A stretch of DNA of 64,000 bases, from assembly GCA_007844125.1 (NCBI GenBank), contig CM017572.1, forward strand, positions 22,489,407 through 22,553,406. The letters run 5' to 3'. Below are positions 32,964-45,000 of the stretch, one piece after another. The DNA comes from Sinonovacula constricta (taxonomy: Eukaryota; Mollusca; Bivalvia; Cardiida; Solecurtidae). Both the position numbers and the translations under genes were made by a program. The first letter of the stretch is position 1, and each line of letters opens with the position of its first letter. The notes beneath the pieces were generated by a model. It was given only the letters and a program-made list of their open reading frames with translations, was not told the DNA's origin and did no database searches.

Positions 32964-33277
32964 GGTATTTCCCTTTCAAAACTTGCCGAAATTCGCCCAT
33001 GTTGTGTCCGAAACAAATAATAGCATCAGATTCGCCAGGAGGGTATATTAAGAAAATGCTATGAACATAACATTATTTAAAAGTGGTACTCCGACAGTAT
33101 CGCGATACGTATCGTATCGTGAGGGTATCGTATCGTTACACCCCTGGGTATTTCCCTTTCAAAACTTGCCGAAATTCGCCCATGTTGTGTCCGAAACAAA
33201 TAATAGCATCAGATTCGCCAGGAGGGTATATTAAGAAAATGCTATGAACATAACATTATTTAAAAGTGGTATCCGAC
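32898..33277. repeat. Tandem duplication of the hAT right end plus flank
   Basis: Sequence from TATCGCGATACGTATCGTAT through CACCCCTGGGTATTTCCC to CATAACATTATTTAAAAGTG occurs twice, the second copy starting about 182 bp further on (about 33097). It was therefore duplicated after the transposon inserted. The second copy lacks the left part of the element. Confidence 0.85.
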
Positions 33278-33787
33278 AGTTTGAACCAGGCCTCAGTTTC
33301 GCCTCTGTCAAAAATCGAAGGTATTTTTTTTTATTTTCGTGGGTAGAGCAATCCACGAAATCAAGTACCCACGAATATGCCCGTCCTCTTCAAACAACGA
33401 AATTTCTGCCCCACGAAATAAAATGCTTTCACAGTATTTATTTCAAATAACCAAATAAATCATTGTTACATGCTGATGATTGGTGTACTTAATCTGTGTA
33501 AACAGTAAAGCATAAATCCCTTTCAGAATTTCCCTCATTATAAATTAATTAGACATAAAAAAATATCATTTAAATACCATAATTTAGGTGCGAAGATTTA
33601 ATACATTAAGAATTCGCCAGAACCACTCAACGGTGGATTACTTCGACCATGTGTTATACCCGAGACCTTCCAAGTGCAAATGTGCAACATACGCGACCCC
33701 GGTGGTCTCAGATCTTACATTTAAAGTCGTGATCAAACCGCCATTTTTTTTCTTATTTACAGTCAAGAGTCGTACATGGACTGTGTT

Positions 33788-34110
33788 TATTTGTTTGTTT
33801 ATTGGGTTTATCGTCCCACCAACAGTATTTCAGTTATCTGGAGACGGTTTTCACTTGAAGCAGATATAGTGCTGCCTTCACTGTGTATAGCATGCAGTGA
33901 ACACCTGACATGATACCACACCCAGCCACATTATCCTGACCCTGGCCAACCAGGTGTGCGAACTACCCTTATATTTTTTCAGCGTTAGAAAGGGGGCTTT
34001 ACCACTATCATTTTTAACGACTTTGGTATGTCGCGGCCCGGTATCGAACCCGGGGCCTTCCGTACCTGGAGTCGACGGTCTACAGATTGCGCCTACAAGT
34101 CCGGTCATAG
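33788..34110 (-). repeat. SINE with tRNA-like head, minus strand
   Basis: The minus-strand head has CCCCGGGTTCGATACCGG (B box) near 34050. The distal part contains GGTTTATCGTCCCACCAACAG at 33805 in plus orientation, a motif I associate with widespread mollusc SINEs. Confidence 0.6.
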
Positions 34111-34784
34111 ACTGTGTGTGTCATATGAATGTACTGATAACAAAAATCCCGTGGCCCTAGTTTACTGGGTCACGAATTGAGCTTGAAATGTTTTTAATCG
34201 CCGAGAATTGCGATCATTTCATTATTATTTTATTTTGTGTTTTGGAAAAAACAGACATAACAGATTTGGGAAATGAAGTGTGTTTTTTCCCCTGAAAGAT
34301 ATAAAAGCACATGCGCAGTGCTATTTTACTTTTCAAAAAGCAGAAAATGATACAGCTTTATGTTCGTGCAGCTTCTATTCATATGCAGATATTAATCAAA
34401 ATAAATTCTAATTGACGCCGTTGTGGAGAATGGCGCCTCTTATGGAATACATTTTTGGGACAATAGTGTAGCAGGCAATAACAGGAAATCGCAGCTGTTC
34501 GGTGAGACCTATTTCGGGGAAAAGAACCGAGTAAGAACCTTACAATTAATACAAGGGAAGCAAACAATAATACTAATTCGCAGCTGTTTGACGATGTCTT
34601 ATTTATGACAAAATAAACCGGCCAGGCTGATGTTAACAATACAGTTTGATGTTAAAAATATGTAGCAGACAACAAGGAAGAAGTAGCGGAAAGTCTAGTT
34701 CCCGTTTCCAGGCAGAATTATCACTTGTTTCTTCAAGAATTTATATATTGAACCGACAGTGTAGAAGTCTAGTTTCCAGAATAT

Positions 34785-34920
34785 TCATTAGCGACCCGCT
34801 GGAGCGCGACGCCTTTATATGGAATGCTCACTGAAATTTGCACATGGGGAAAGTCTGTTTAGCGGACTTATATAACCCCGATAAAATACGGGTCATTACT
34901 CGGTACATGAAGTTTTATTT
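34785..34920. repeat. Dispersed repeat, copy 1 of 3
   Basis: It contains TATATGGAATGCTCACTGAA and AATACGGGTCATTACTCGGT. Related copies are at 35505-35620 and 37539-37600. Their identity is not known. Confidence 0.6.
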
Positions 34921-36599
34921 TTTATTTTATTTTTTAAATTTATTTTAAACATGTATTTGAGTTAAGAAAACTGCCTGATACCATCTCTAACTAAGTTTTA
35001 AAATGTATGTAACAATTTCTGTTAAATTTATTTTAATCGTTTGCATCGCCTTTGATGCTTCGCGTCAACAGATTCTTGTCTTCTTGTAGCCCCCCCCCCT
35101 CCCTGAAATCATGTTTTCAGAAAGGTCTATAGGTTACACTGGTGAAAAGGAAATTGTCTCTCTTGTAAGTTAATATTTAAGGTATTCCAAACTGTAGGTA
35201 GGTCCTTTTAGTTGGAATTCTTGGACTTAATCGCCTGCCTGTTCTTTTTGTACATATTGCAATTACAAACAGTAAAATTTCTTACTTTTGCATAAATTAC
35301 AGCTTAAAATCCATGTAAATACTCTAAGAAATATGTTATTTGAAAAATAAAATGCAAGTGTTTGTTGATGATGGTTAACTTAGGTATCACAAGAAAGGCA
35401 GAAAAGTCAACATACACTCCAAAGAGCACAAGCATAAAAACCGATTAAAACAAAATAAAAGGACCTACTAGCAATTATGGATTATTCAGGGGAGACTATT
35501 CATTGGCGATGTATGGAATGCTCACTAAAAATTGCCCGTGGGGAAAGTTTGTTTTGCGGACCTTCAAAACCTAATAAAATACGGGTCTTAATTCGGTAAA
35601 CGGCGTTCTATTTTATTTTATTTATTTTTATTTTTGGGTGTCTGTAACTTTCAAAAAAAACTTTGAAAATAAGCAATAAGATACTTAGACAGAAAAACAA
35701 CAACATACTACGTTCGAGAAAAATACTATCTGAACAATAATTATTTGTGTCATGTGAGGCTGTTGCAGATGTGCAGTTTCTACCTATGCACTTTAGTTTT
35801 ATAGTGTAATTATAATAACCTTGTCATTTATTTCTACTTATGTTATATATACATATGTAACATCATAGAAAACCTATGAAATAGTTTCGTGTTGTTTTTT
35901 TTTTTAATTTGCTTTAAATCATTTTATGGTCTCAGGAATATCAGTTATACATACTTTTTTGTCGAGATTTATAGTACATATATACTGAAAACATTCAAGT
36001 AAATATCATAAGTTTCAAATGTCTTTGTTGTTAATATCTCTCATTTTTTTCTTATTTCCTCCGTCGATATTCCAATATTTTACACACGAGCATTAGCTTG
36101 ACAATCTTGAACCACATAAACGTTGCTAGAGAAGTATCGCTAAGAGGCAGAGCATAGTCTATGTTTTTTTTCTTCTCTTATTCTGTCTACTAACTGAACC
36201 AGTTTTGACCAGGTGGTTCTTTTTTAAGACAGCTTGTAAGGATATTTAATATTCGGTAAGTAAGTTGGATTGTGATAAACTTTACTTACAACACTTCCAA
36301 GGCGATTAACTTTGGGGTTTGTTAAATTGCGCATCACAAATTTGTTTTTACTTTTACATTTGGATTACACGTGAATTCCTTCTTCGGTGCTTTTTCAAAT
36401 TTTGGTATATGTTGCAATGCTGCTAGAAAATTGTCATATATTCTTATTATATTCTAAACCAAAGTTTGCATAGACCATTTCATGCACGCCCTCATTTTTC
36501 GTCTGGACTGTGAAAGTGAAACATAATGCATTTGGTGTTTGTGTGGATTTATTACGAAATAATTTTGAGAAAGCTGCTTTCTCTGTAAGTTGTTATATC
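34921..36599. other. Intergenic, AT-rich, no gene recognised
   Basis: It holds the second copy of the dispersed repeat (35505-35620, ATGGAATGCTCACTAAAAAT). No exon signal found. Confidence 0.4.
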
Positions 36600-36600
36600 G

Positions 36601-36792
<192 letters not shown>

Positions 36793-36964
36793 TTGTTATT
36801 CATTCACTCGAGATAAGTTTGTTGGATTGCATATGTCAATCCACAAAAATATTTAAATGGTCACTGGTTTAAATTAATAAAATACAAAAACAATTTTGTT
36901 AATACAATTTGAATGCTGATATGAAGAAAGATGAAAAGGTGTAATGAGACAAAAGAGAAATGCG

Positions 36965-37030
36965 TAGTTTTTGAAGGATTCGAACCCGGGTCCAGTCCAG
37001 CGCTTTAATAACTGTGTCAATAGGCTTGAT
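36965..37030 (-). repeat. tRNA-like SINE fragment
   Basis: The plus strand shows GGATTCGAACCCGGGTCC, the reverse complement of a B-box region, followed by tRNA-like CAGCGCTTTAATAACTG. It is partial. Confidence 0.4.
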
Positions 37031-37034
37031 AGTT

Positions 37035-37428
37035 GCGTTATACCTGCTTAATACTTGCTTAATACTTGCTTAATACTTGCTGGATACTTGCTTAATACTT
37101 GCGTGATACTTGCTTAATACTTGCTTAATGCTTGCTCAATACTTGCTTAATAGTTGCTTGATACTTGCTTTATACCTGCTTGATACTTGCTTAATACTAG
37201 CTTGATACTTGCTTGATACTTGCTTAATACTAGCTTGATATTTGCTTAATACTGGCTTGATACTTTCTTGATACTTGCTTTATACCTGCTTGATACTTGC
37301 TTAATACTTGCTTAATACCTGCTTGATACTTGCTTTATACCTGCTTAATACTTGCTTAATACTTGCTTGATACTTGCTTGATACTTGCTTAATACTTGCT
37401 TGATACTTGCTTAATACCTGCTTGTTTG
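37035..37428. repeat. 11-bp tandem repeat (TACTTGCTTAA)
   Basis: About 35 units of TACTTGCTTAA / TACTTGCTTGA with scattered ACCTGC and ACTAGC variants. Non-coding. Confidence 0.95.
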
Positions 37429-38225
37429 AGGTGGTATTATTAGTTTTATTACTTTTCGACCGGCACAATGATAGCATTCAAATTTGAACATAACCTGTTA
37501 TGATGTTGACAATTTTCAACCGGTGCTGTATTGGTAAAGCGCGACGCCTATATATGGAATGCTAATTGAAGTTTGCACATTGGGAAATTCGGTACATTGG
37601 GTTAATTTTTTTTTACATGTATTTGAATAAAGAAAACTGCCGGACAACACCTTTAATTTAGTTTAAAAAAAGTATGTCACAATTTCAATTTGTTTTAATC
37701 TTTTGCCTCGCCTTTGATTTCTTGTCAGTTAAATTTTGAACAACAGTCGGGTCCAAGGAGAGGTCGCTAGCTACTGTTTTGTTTAGTCCTCTACGCACCA
37801 CACTTGATTTGCAATTAAATTCTTTCTCCGTTGTGGCTTTTAATTTGATAAACCTTTATGGATATTCATTGACTAATTGACACTGTATGCATGTGTAGAT
37901 TGGCGAAATGCATATTAGTGTTTTGGTTGATTGAAATAATGTTTTTGTTCAGTTTAATAATAAAATCCATGAATATACATTATCACTTTTTTCTAAAAAC
38001 GTTTACACACAAATCTTCGGCAAATTTCCCTTTTCAAGAGTTAAACACTAAGACTTGCTCTCTTTACATATTTGCAAACGTTCTTGGGCGCTGCCATATT
38101 AGAAAAAAACATATTCTTATGCATTATTCACGAGAAATAGTTATTTATACAATTAAAGCGGACCACACCGAAAGAATTTAACAAATATAATTGGCGTACG
38201 TGACCCCCTTTAGATTATTATCTTA

Positions 38226-38228
<3 letters not shown>

Positions 38229-38290
<62 letters not shown>

Positions 38291-38393
38291 AGTGTGTGTG
38301 TGTGTTTGAGTGTGTGTGTGAGTGCGTGTGTGTGTGAGTGTGTGTGAGAGTGTGTGTGTGAGTGTGTGTGAGTGTGTGTGTGTGTGAGTGTGA

Positions 38394-38426
<33 letters not shown>

Positions 38427-38465
38427 TGTGTGAGTGTGTGTGTGTGTGTGTGAGTGTGTGTGTGT
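38229..38465. repeat. Compound microsatellite (TC)n(TG)n
   Basis: About 58 bp of CT repeats followed by about 178 bp of TG/TGAG repeats, ending just before a tRNA-like SINE head. Confidence 0.95.
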
Positions 38466-38680
38466 TTTCTCGGGGCGCTCGTGGCCAAGCGGTTAGGGTC
38501 TCTTAACTCCAGAGCCCCTAAACGCATTGGTTCAAGTCCCGATCGGTGCGTGCACTTTCATGTGGGAGGGTTTCTTGCTTACCTCGGTGCGCCGGTGGTT
38601 CTACCATGACGAAAGTGTGAGATCTTCCTCCACTAACAACTAGCTGGACGTGCCCATATGACCGTAATTGTGTAGACGCA
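38466..38680 (+). repeat. tRNA-derived SINE (Leu/Ser-like head)
   Basis: The head GTGGCCAAGCGGTTAGGG is a type-II tRNA-like A-box region and TTGGTTCAAGTCCCGATC the B box. The body shares GTGCGCCGGTGGTTCTACC and GATCTTCCTCCAC with the SINEs at 52955-53105 and 59302-59475, although the heads differ. Confidence 0.7.
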
Positions 38681-39043
38681 TTGCAACAAAAAATCAAGAC
38701 AAAAACATGTTTTTTCACCACAGTATTCCTATACAAACTATATGGGTTTTTTTCTTCAAACTTAAGCTTTAAGAACGGTTTCTTCAGTAGTGTGTTTTCT
38801 CCAATTACCAATCCTATTATAACCGAGTTTAACAATAAATTGGTAAATATTGCCTATGGCTTTTAGCTTTCAATGATAGAAGAAGCCATCAAACGTAAGG
38901 TATGATATTTCAGTCCGAACATAATACATTCGAAGCAGTATATTCAGCGATGAAATCTACATGTATACAGATTCTTTGTTACATATTCTTGTTTTAAAGG
39001 TGGTATCCAACAGTTTGTTTTTATTAAATGCATGTGAAAATAT

Positions 39044-42000
39044 CTTTATCCTGTTCTGGTTGGGTATGTAGGGTATTATGTCTGCATAAACCTATAATTA
39101 AGTCTTTATCATGTTCTGGCTGGGTATGTAGGGTATTATGTCAGCATAAACCTATAATATAGTCTTTATCCTGTTCTGGTTGGGGTAAAGGGTATTATGT
39201 CTGCATAAACCTATAATATAGTCTTTATCCTGTTCTGGTTGGGGCTGTAGGGTATTATGTCTGCATAAACCTATAATTTAGTCTTTATCCTGTTCTGGTT
39301 GGGTATGTAAGGCATTATGTCAGCATAAACCTATAATTTAGTCTTTATCCTGTTCTGGTTGGGCTGTAGGATATTATGTCTGCATAAACCTATAATATAG
39401 TCTTTATCCTGTTCTGGTTGGGCTGTAGGATATTATGTCTGCATAAACCTATAATTTAGTCTTTATCATGTTCTGGTTGGGTATGTAAGGCATTATGTCT
39501 GCATAAACCTATAATATAGTCTTTATCCTGTTCTGGTTGGGCTGTAGGGTATTATGTCTGCATAAACCTATAATATAGTCTTTATTCTGTTCTGGTTGGG
39601 CTGTAGGGTATTATGTCTGCATAAACCTATAATTTAGTCTTTATCATGTTCTGGTTGGGTATGTAAGGCATTATGTCTGCATAAACCTATAATTTAGTCT
39701 TTATCATGTTCTGGTTGGGTATGTAAGGCATTATGTCTGCATAAACCTATAATATAGTCTTTATCCTGTTCTGGTTGGGGTAAAGGGTATTATGTCTGCA
39801 TAAACCTATAATATAGTCTTTATCCTGTTCTGGTTGAGGCTGTAGGGTAATATGTCTGCATAAACCTACAATATAGTCTTTATCCTGTTCTCGTTGGGGC
39901 TGTAGGGTATAATGTCTGCATAAACCTATAATTTAGTCTGTATCCTGTTCTGGTTGGGGCTGAAGAATATTATGTCTGCATAAACCTATAATATAGTCTT
40001 TATCCTGTTCTGGTTGGGGCTGTAGGGTATTATGTCTGCATAAACCTATAATTTAGTCTTTATCCTGTTCTGGTTGGGGTGTAGGGTATTATGTCTGCAT
40101 AAACCTATAATTTAGTCTTTATCATGTTCTGGTTGGGTATGTAGGGTATTATGTCTGCATAAACCTATAGTTTAGTCTTTATCCTGTTCTGGTTGGGTAT
40201 GTAAGGCATTATGTCTGCATAAACCTATAATTTAGTCTTTATCCTGTTCTGGTTGGGCTGTAGGATATCATGTCTGCATAAACCTATAATATAGTCTTTA
40301 TCCTGTTCTGGTTGAGGCTGTAGGGGTTTTATGTCTGCATAAACCTATAATTTAGTCTTTATCCTGTTCTGGTTGGGCTGTAGGGTATTATGTCTGCATA
40401 AACCTATAATTTAGTCTTTATCATGTTCTGGTTGGGCATGTAGGGTATTATGTCTGCATAAACCTATAATCTAGTCTTTATCCTGTTCTGGTTGGGTATG
40501 TAAGGCATTATGTCTGCATAAACCTATGATATAGTCTTTATCCTGTTCTGGTTAGGCTGTAGGATATTATGTCTGCATAAACCTATAATATAGTCTTTAT
40601 CCTGTTCTGGTTGGGCTGTAGGATATTATGTCTGCATAAACCTATAATAAAGTCTTTATCCTGTTCTGGTTGGGGCTGTAGAGTATTATGTCTGCATAAA
40701 CCTATAATATAGTCTTTATCCTGTTCTGGTTGGGGCTGTAGGGTATTATGTCTGCATAAACCTATAATAGTGGGGTTTTATGTCTGCATAAACCTACAAT
40801 ATAGTCTGTATCCTGTTCTGGTTGGGGCTGTAGGGTATTATGTCTGCATAAACCTATAATTTAGTCTGTATCCTGTTCTGGTTGGGGCTGTAGGGTATTA
40901 TGTCTGCATAAACCTATAATATAGTCTTTATCCTGTTCTGGTTGGGGCTGTAGGGTATTATGTCTGCATAAACCTATAATATAGTCTTTATCCTGTTCTG
41001 GTTGGGCTGTAGGATATTATGTATGCATAAACATGTAATATAGTCTTTATCCTGTTCTGGTTGAGGTATACGGTATTATGTCTGCATAAACCTATAATTT
41101 AGTCTTTATCCTGTTCTGTTTGGGGCTGTAGGGTATTATGTCTGCATAAACCTATAATATAGTCTTTATCCTGTTCTGGTTGGTGTATAGGGTATTATGT
41201 CTGCATAAACCTATAATATAGTCTTTATCATGTTCTGGTTGGGATATAGGGTATTATGTCTGCATAAACCTATAATATAGTCTTTATCCTGTTCTGGTTG
41301 AGGCTGTAGGGTATTATGTCTGCATAAACCTATAATATAGTCTTTATCCTGTTCTCGTTGGGGCTGTAGGGTATAATGTCTGCATAAACCTATAATTTAG
41401 TCTGTATCCTGTTCTGGTTGGGGCTGTAGGATATTATGTCTGCATAAACCTATAATATAGTCTTTATCCTGTTCTGGTTGGGGCTGTAGGGTATTATGTC
41501 TGCATAAACCTATAATTTAGTCTTTATCCTGTTCTGGTTGGGCTGTAGGATATTATGTCTGCATAAACCTATAATTTAGTCTTTATCCTGTTCTGGTTGG
41601 GCTGTAGGATATTATGTCTGCATAAACCTATAATATAGTCTTTATCCTGTTCTGGTTGGGGCTGTAGGGTATTATGTCTGCATAAACCTGTAATTTAGTC
41701 TTTATCCTGTTCTGGTTGGGTATATAGGGTATTATGTCTGCATAAACCTATAATTTAGTCTTTATCATGTTCTGGTTGGGTATGTTGGGTATTATGTCTG
41801 CATAAACCTATAATTTTTCTTTATCCTGTTCTGGTTGGGTATGTAAGGCATTATGTCTGCATAAACCTATAATTTAGTCTTTATCCTGTTCTGGTTGGGC
41901 TGTAGGATATTATGTCTGCATAAACCTATGATATAGTCTTTATCCTGTTCTGGTTGGGCTGTAGGATATTATGTCTGCATAAACCTATAATATAGTCTTT

Positions 42001-45000
42001 ATCCTGTTCTGGTTGGGGCTGTAGAGTATTATGTCTGCATAAACCTATAATATAGTCTTTATCCTGTTCTGGTTGGGTATGTAGGGTATTATGTCTGCAT
42101 AAACCTATAATATAGTCTTTATCCTGTTCTGGTTGAGGCTGTAGGGTATTATGTCTGCATAAACCTATAATTTAGTCTTTATCCTGTTCTGGTTGGGGTG
42201 TAGGGTATTATGTCTGCATAAACCTATAATTTAGTCTTTATCATGTTCTGGTTGGGTATGTAGGGTATTATGTCTGCATAAACCTATAATAAGGTCTTTA
42301 TCCTGTTCTGGTTGAGGCTGTAGGGTATTATATCTGCATAAACCTATAATATAGTCTTTATCCTGTTCTGGTTGGGCTGTAGGATATTATCTCTGCATAA
42401 ACCTATAATATAGTCTTTATCCTGTTCTGGTTGGGGTATAGGGTATTATGTCTGCATAAACCTGTAATATAGTCTTTATCCTGTTCTGGTTGGGTATGTA
42501 GGGTATTATGTCTGCATAAACCTATAATATAGTCTTTATCCTGTTCTAATTGGGGTATAGGGTATTATGTCTGCATAAACCTGTAATATAGTCTTTATCC
42601 TGTTCTGGTTGGGGTATAGGGTATTATGTCTGCATAAACCTATAATATAGTCTTTATCCTGTTCTGGTTGAGGCTGTAGGGTATTATGTCTGCATAAACC
42701 TACAATATAGTCTTTATCCTGTTCTGGTTGAGGCTGTAGGGTATTATGTCTGCATAAACCTATAATATAGTCTTTATCCTGTTCTGGTTGGGGCTGTAGG
42801 GTATTATGTCTGCATAAACCTATACTATAGTCTTTATCCTGTTCTGGTTGGGCTGTAGGATATTATGTCTGCATAAACCTATAATATAGTCTTTATCCTG
42901 TTCTGGTTGGGGTATACGGTATTATGTCTGCATAAACCTATAATTTAGTCTTTATCCTGTTCTGGTTGGGGCTGTAGGGTATTATGTCTGCATAAACCTA
43001 TAATATAGTCTTTATCCTGTTCTGGTTGGTGTATAGGGTATTATGTCTGCATAAACCTATAATATAGTCTTTATCCTGTTCTGGTTGGGGTATAGGGTAT
43101 TATGTCTGCATAAACCTATAATATAGTCTTTATCCTGTTCTGGTTGAGGCTGTAGGGTATTATGTCTGCATAAACCTATAATATAGTCTTTATCCTGTTC
43201 TCGTTGGGGCTGTAGGGTATAATGTCTGCATAAACCTATAATTTAGTCTGTATCCTGTTCTGGTTGGGGCTGTAGGATATTATGTCTGCATAAACCTATA
43301 ATATAGTCTTTATCCTGTTCTGGTTGGGGCTGTAGGGTATTATGTCTGCATAAACCTATAATTTAGTCTTTATCCTGTTCTGGTTGGGCTGTAGGATATT
43401 TTGTCTGCATAAACCTATAATTTAGTCTTTATCATGTTCTGGTTGGGCTGTAGGATATTATGTCTGCATAAACCTATAATATAGTCTTTATCCTGTTCTG
43501 GTTGGGGCTGTAGGGTATTATGTCTGCATAAACCTGTAATTTAGTCTTTATCCTGTTCTGGTTGGGTATGTAGGCTATTATGTCTGCATAAACCTACCTA
43601 TAATTTAGTCTTTATCATGTTCTGGTTGGGTATGTTGGGTATTATGTCTGCATAAACCTATAATTTTTCTTTATCCTGTTCTGGTTGGGTATGTAAGGCA
43701 TTATGTCTACATAAACCTATAATTTAGTCTTTATCCTGTTCTGGTTGGGCTGTAGGATATTATGTCTGCATAAACCTATAATATAGTCTTTATCCTGTTC
43801 TGGTTGGGCTGTAGGATATTATGTCTGCATAAACCTATAATATAGTCTTTATCCTGTTCTGGTTGGGGCTGTAGAGTATTAGGTCTGCATAAACCTATAA
43901 TATAGTCTTTATCCTGTTCTGGTTGGGTATGTAGGGTATTATGTCTGCATAAACCTATAATTTAGTCTTTATCCTGTTCTGGTTGAGGCTGTAGGGTATT
44001 ATGTCTGCATAAACCTATAATTTAGTCTTTATCCTGTTCTGGTTGAGGCTGTAGGGTATTATGTCTGCATAAACCTATAATTTAGTCTTTATCCTGTTCT
44101 GGTTGAGGCTGTAGGGTATTATGTCTGCATAAACCTATAATTTAGTCTTTATCATGTTCTGGTTGGGTATGTTGGGTATTATGTCTGCATAAACCTATAA
44201 TATAGTCTTTATCCTGTTCTGGTTGGGGTATAGGGTATTATGTCTGCATAAACCTATAATTTAGTCTTTATCCTGTTCTGGTTGGGGTGTAGGGTATTAT
44301 GTCTGCATAAACCTATAATATAGTCTTTATCCTGTTCTGGTTGGGGTATAGGGTATTATGTCTGCATAAACCTATAATTTAGTCTTTATCCTGTTCTGGT
44401 TGGGGTGTAGGGTATTATGTCTGCATAAACCTATAATATAGTCTTTATCCTGTTCTGGTTGAGGCTGTAGGGTATTATGTCTGCATAAACCTATAATATA
44501 GTCTTTATCCTGTTCTGGTTGGGCTGTAGGATATTATGTCTGCATAAACCTATAATTTAGTCTTTATCCTGTTCTGGTTGGGGTGTAGGGTATTATGTCT
44601 GCATAAACCTATAATATAGTCTTTATCCTGTTCTGGTTGGGTATGTAAGGCATTATGTCAGCATAAACCTATAATTTAGTCTTTATCCTGTTCTGGTTGG
44701 GCTGTAGGATATTATGTCTGCATAAACCTATAATATAGTCTTTATCCTGTTCTGGTTGGGCTGTAGGATATTATGTCTGCATAAACCTATAATTTAGTCT
44801 TTATCATGTTCTGGTTGGGTATGTAAGGCATTATGTCTGCATAAACCTATAATATAGTCTTTATCCTGTTCTGGTTGGGCTGTAGGGTATTATGTCTGCA
44901 TAAACCTATAATATAGTCTTTATCCTGTTCTGGTTGGGCTGTAGGGTATTATGTCTGCATAAACCTATAATTTAGTCTTTATCATGTTCTGGTTGGGTAT

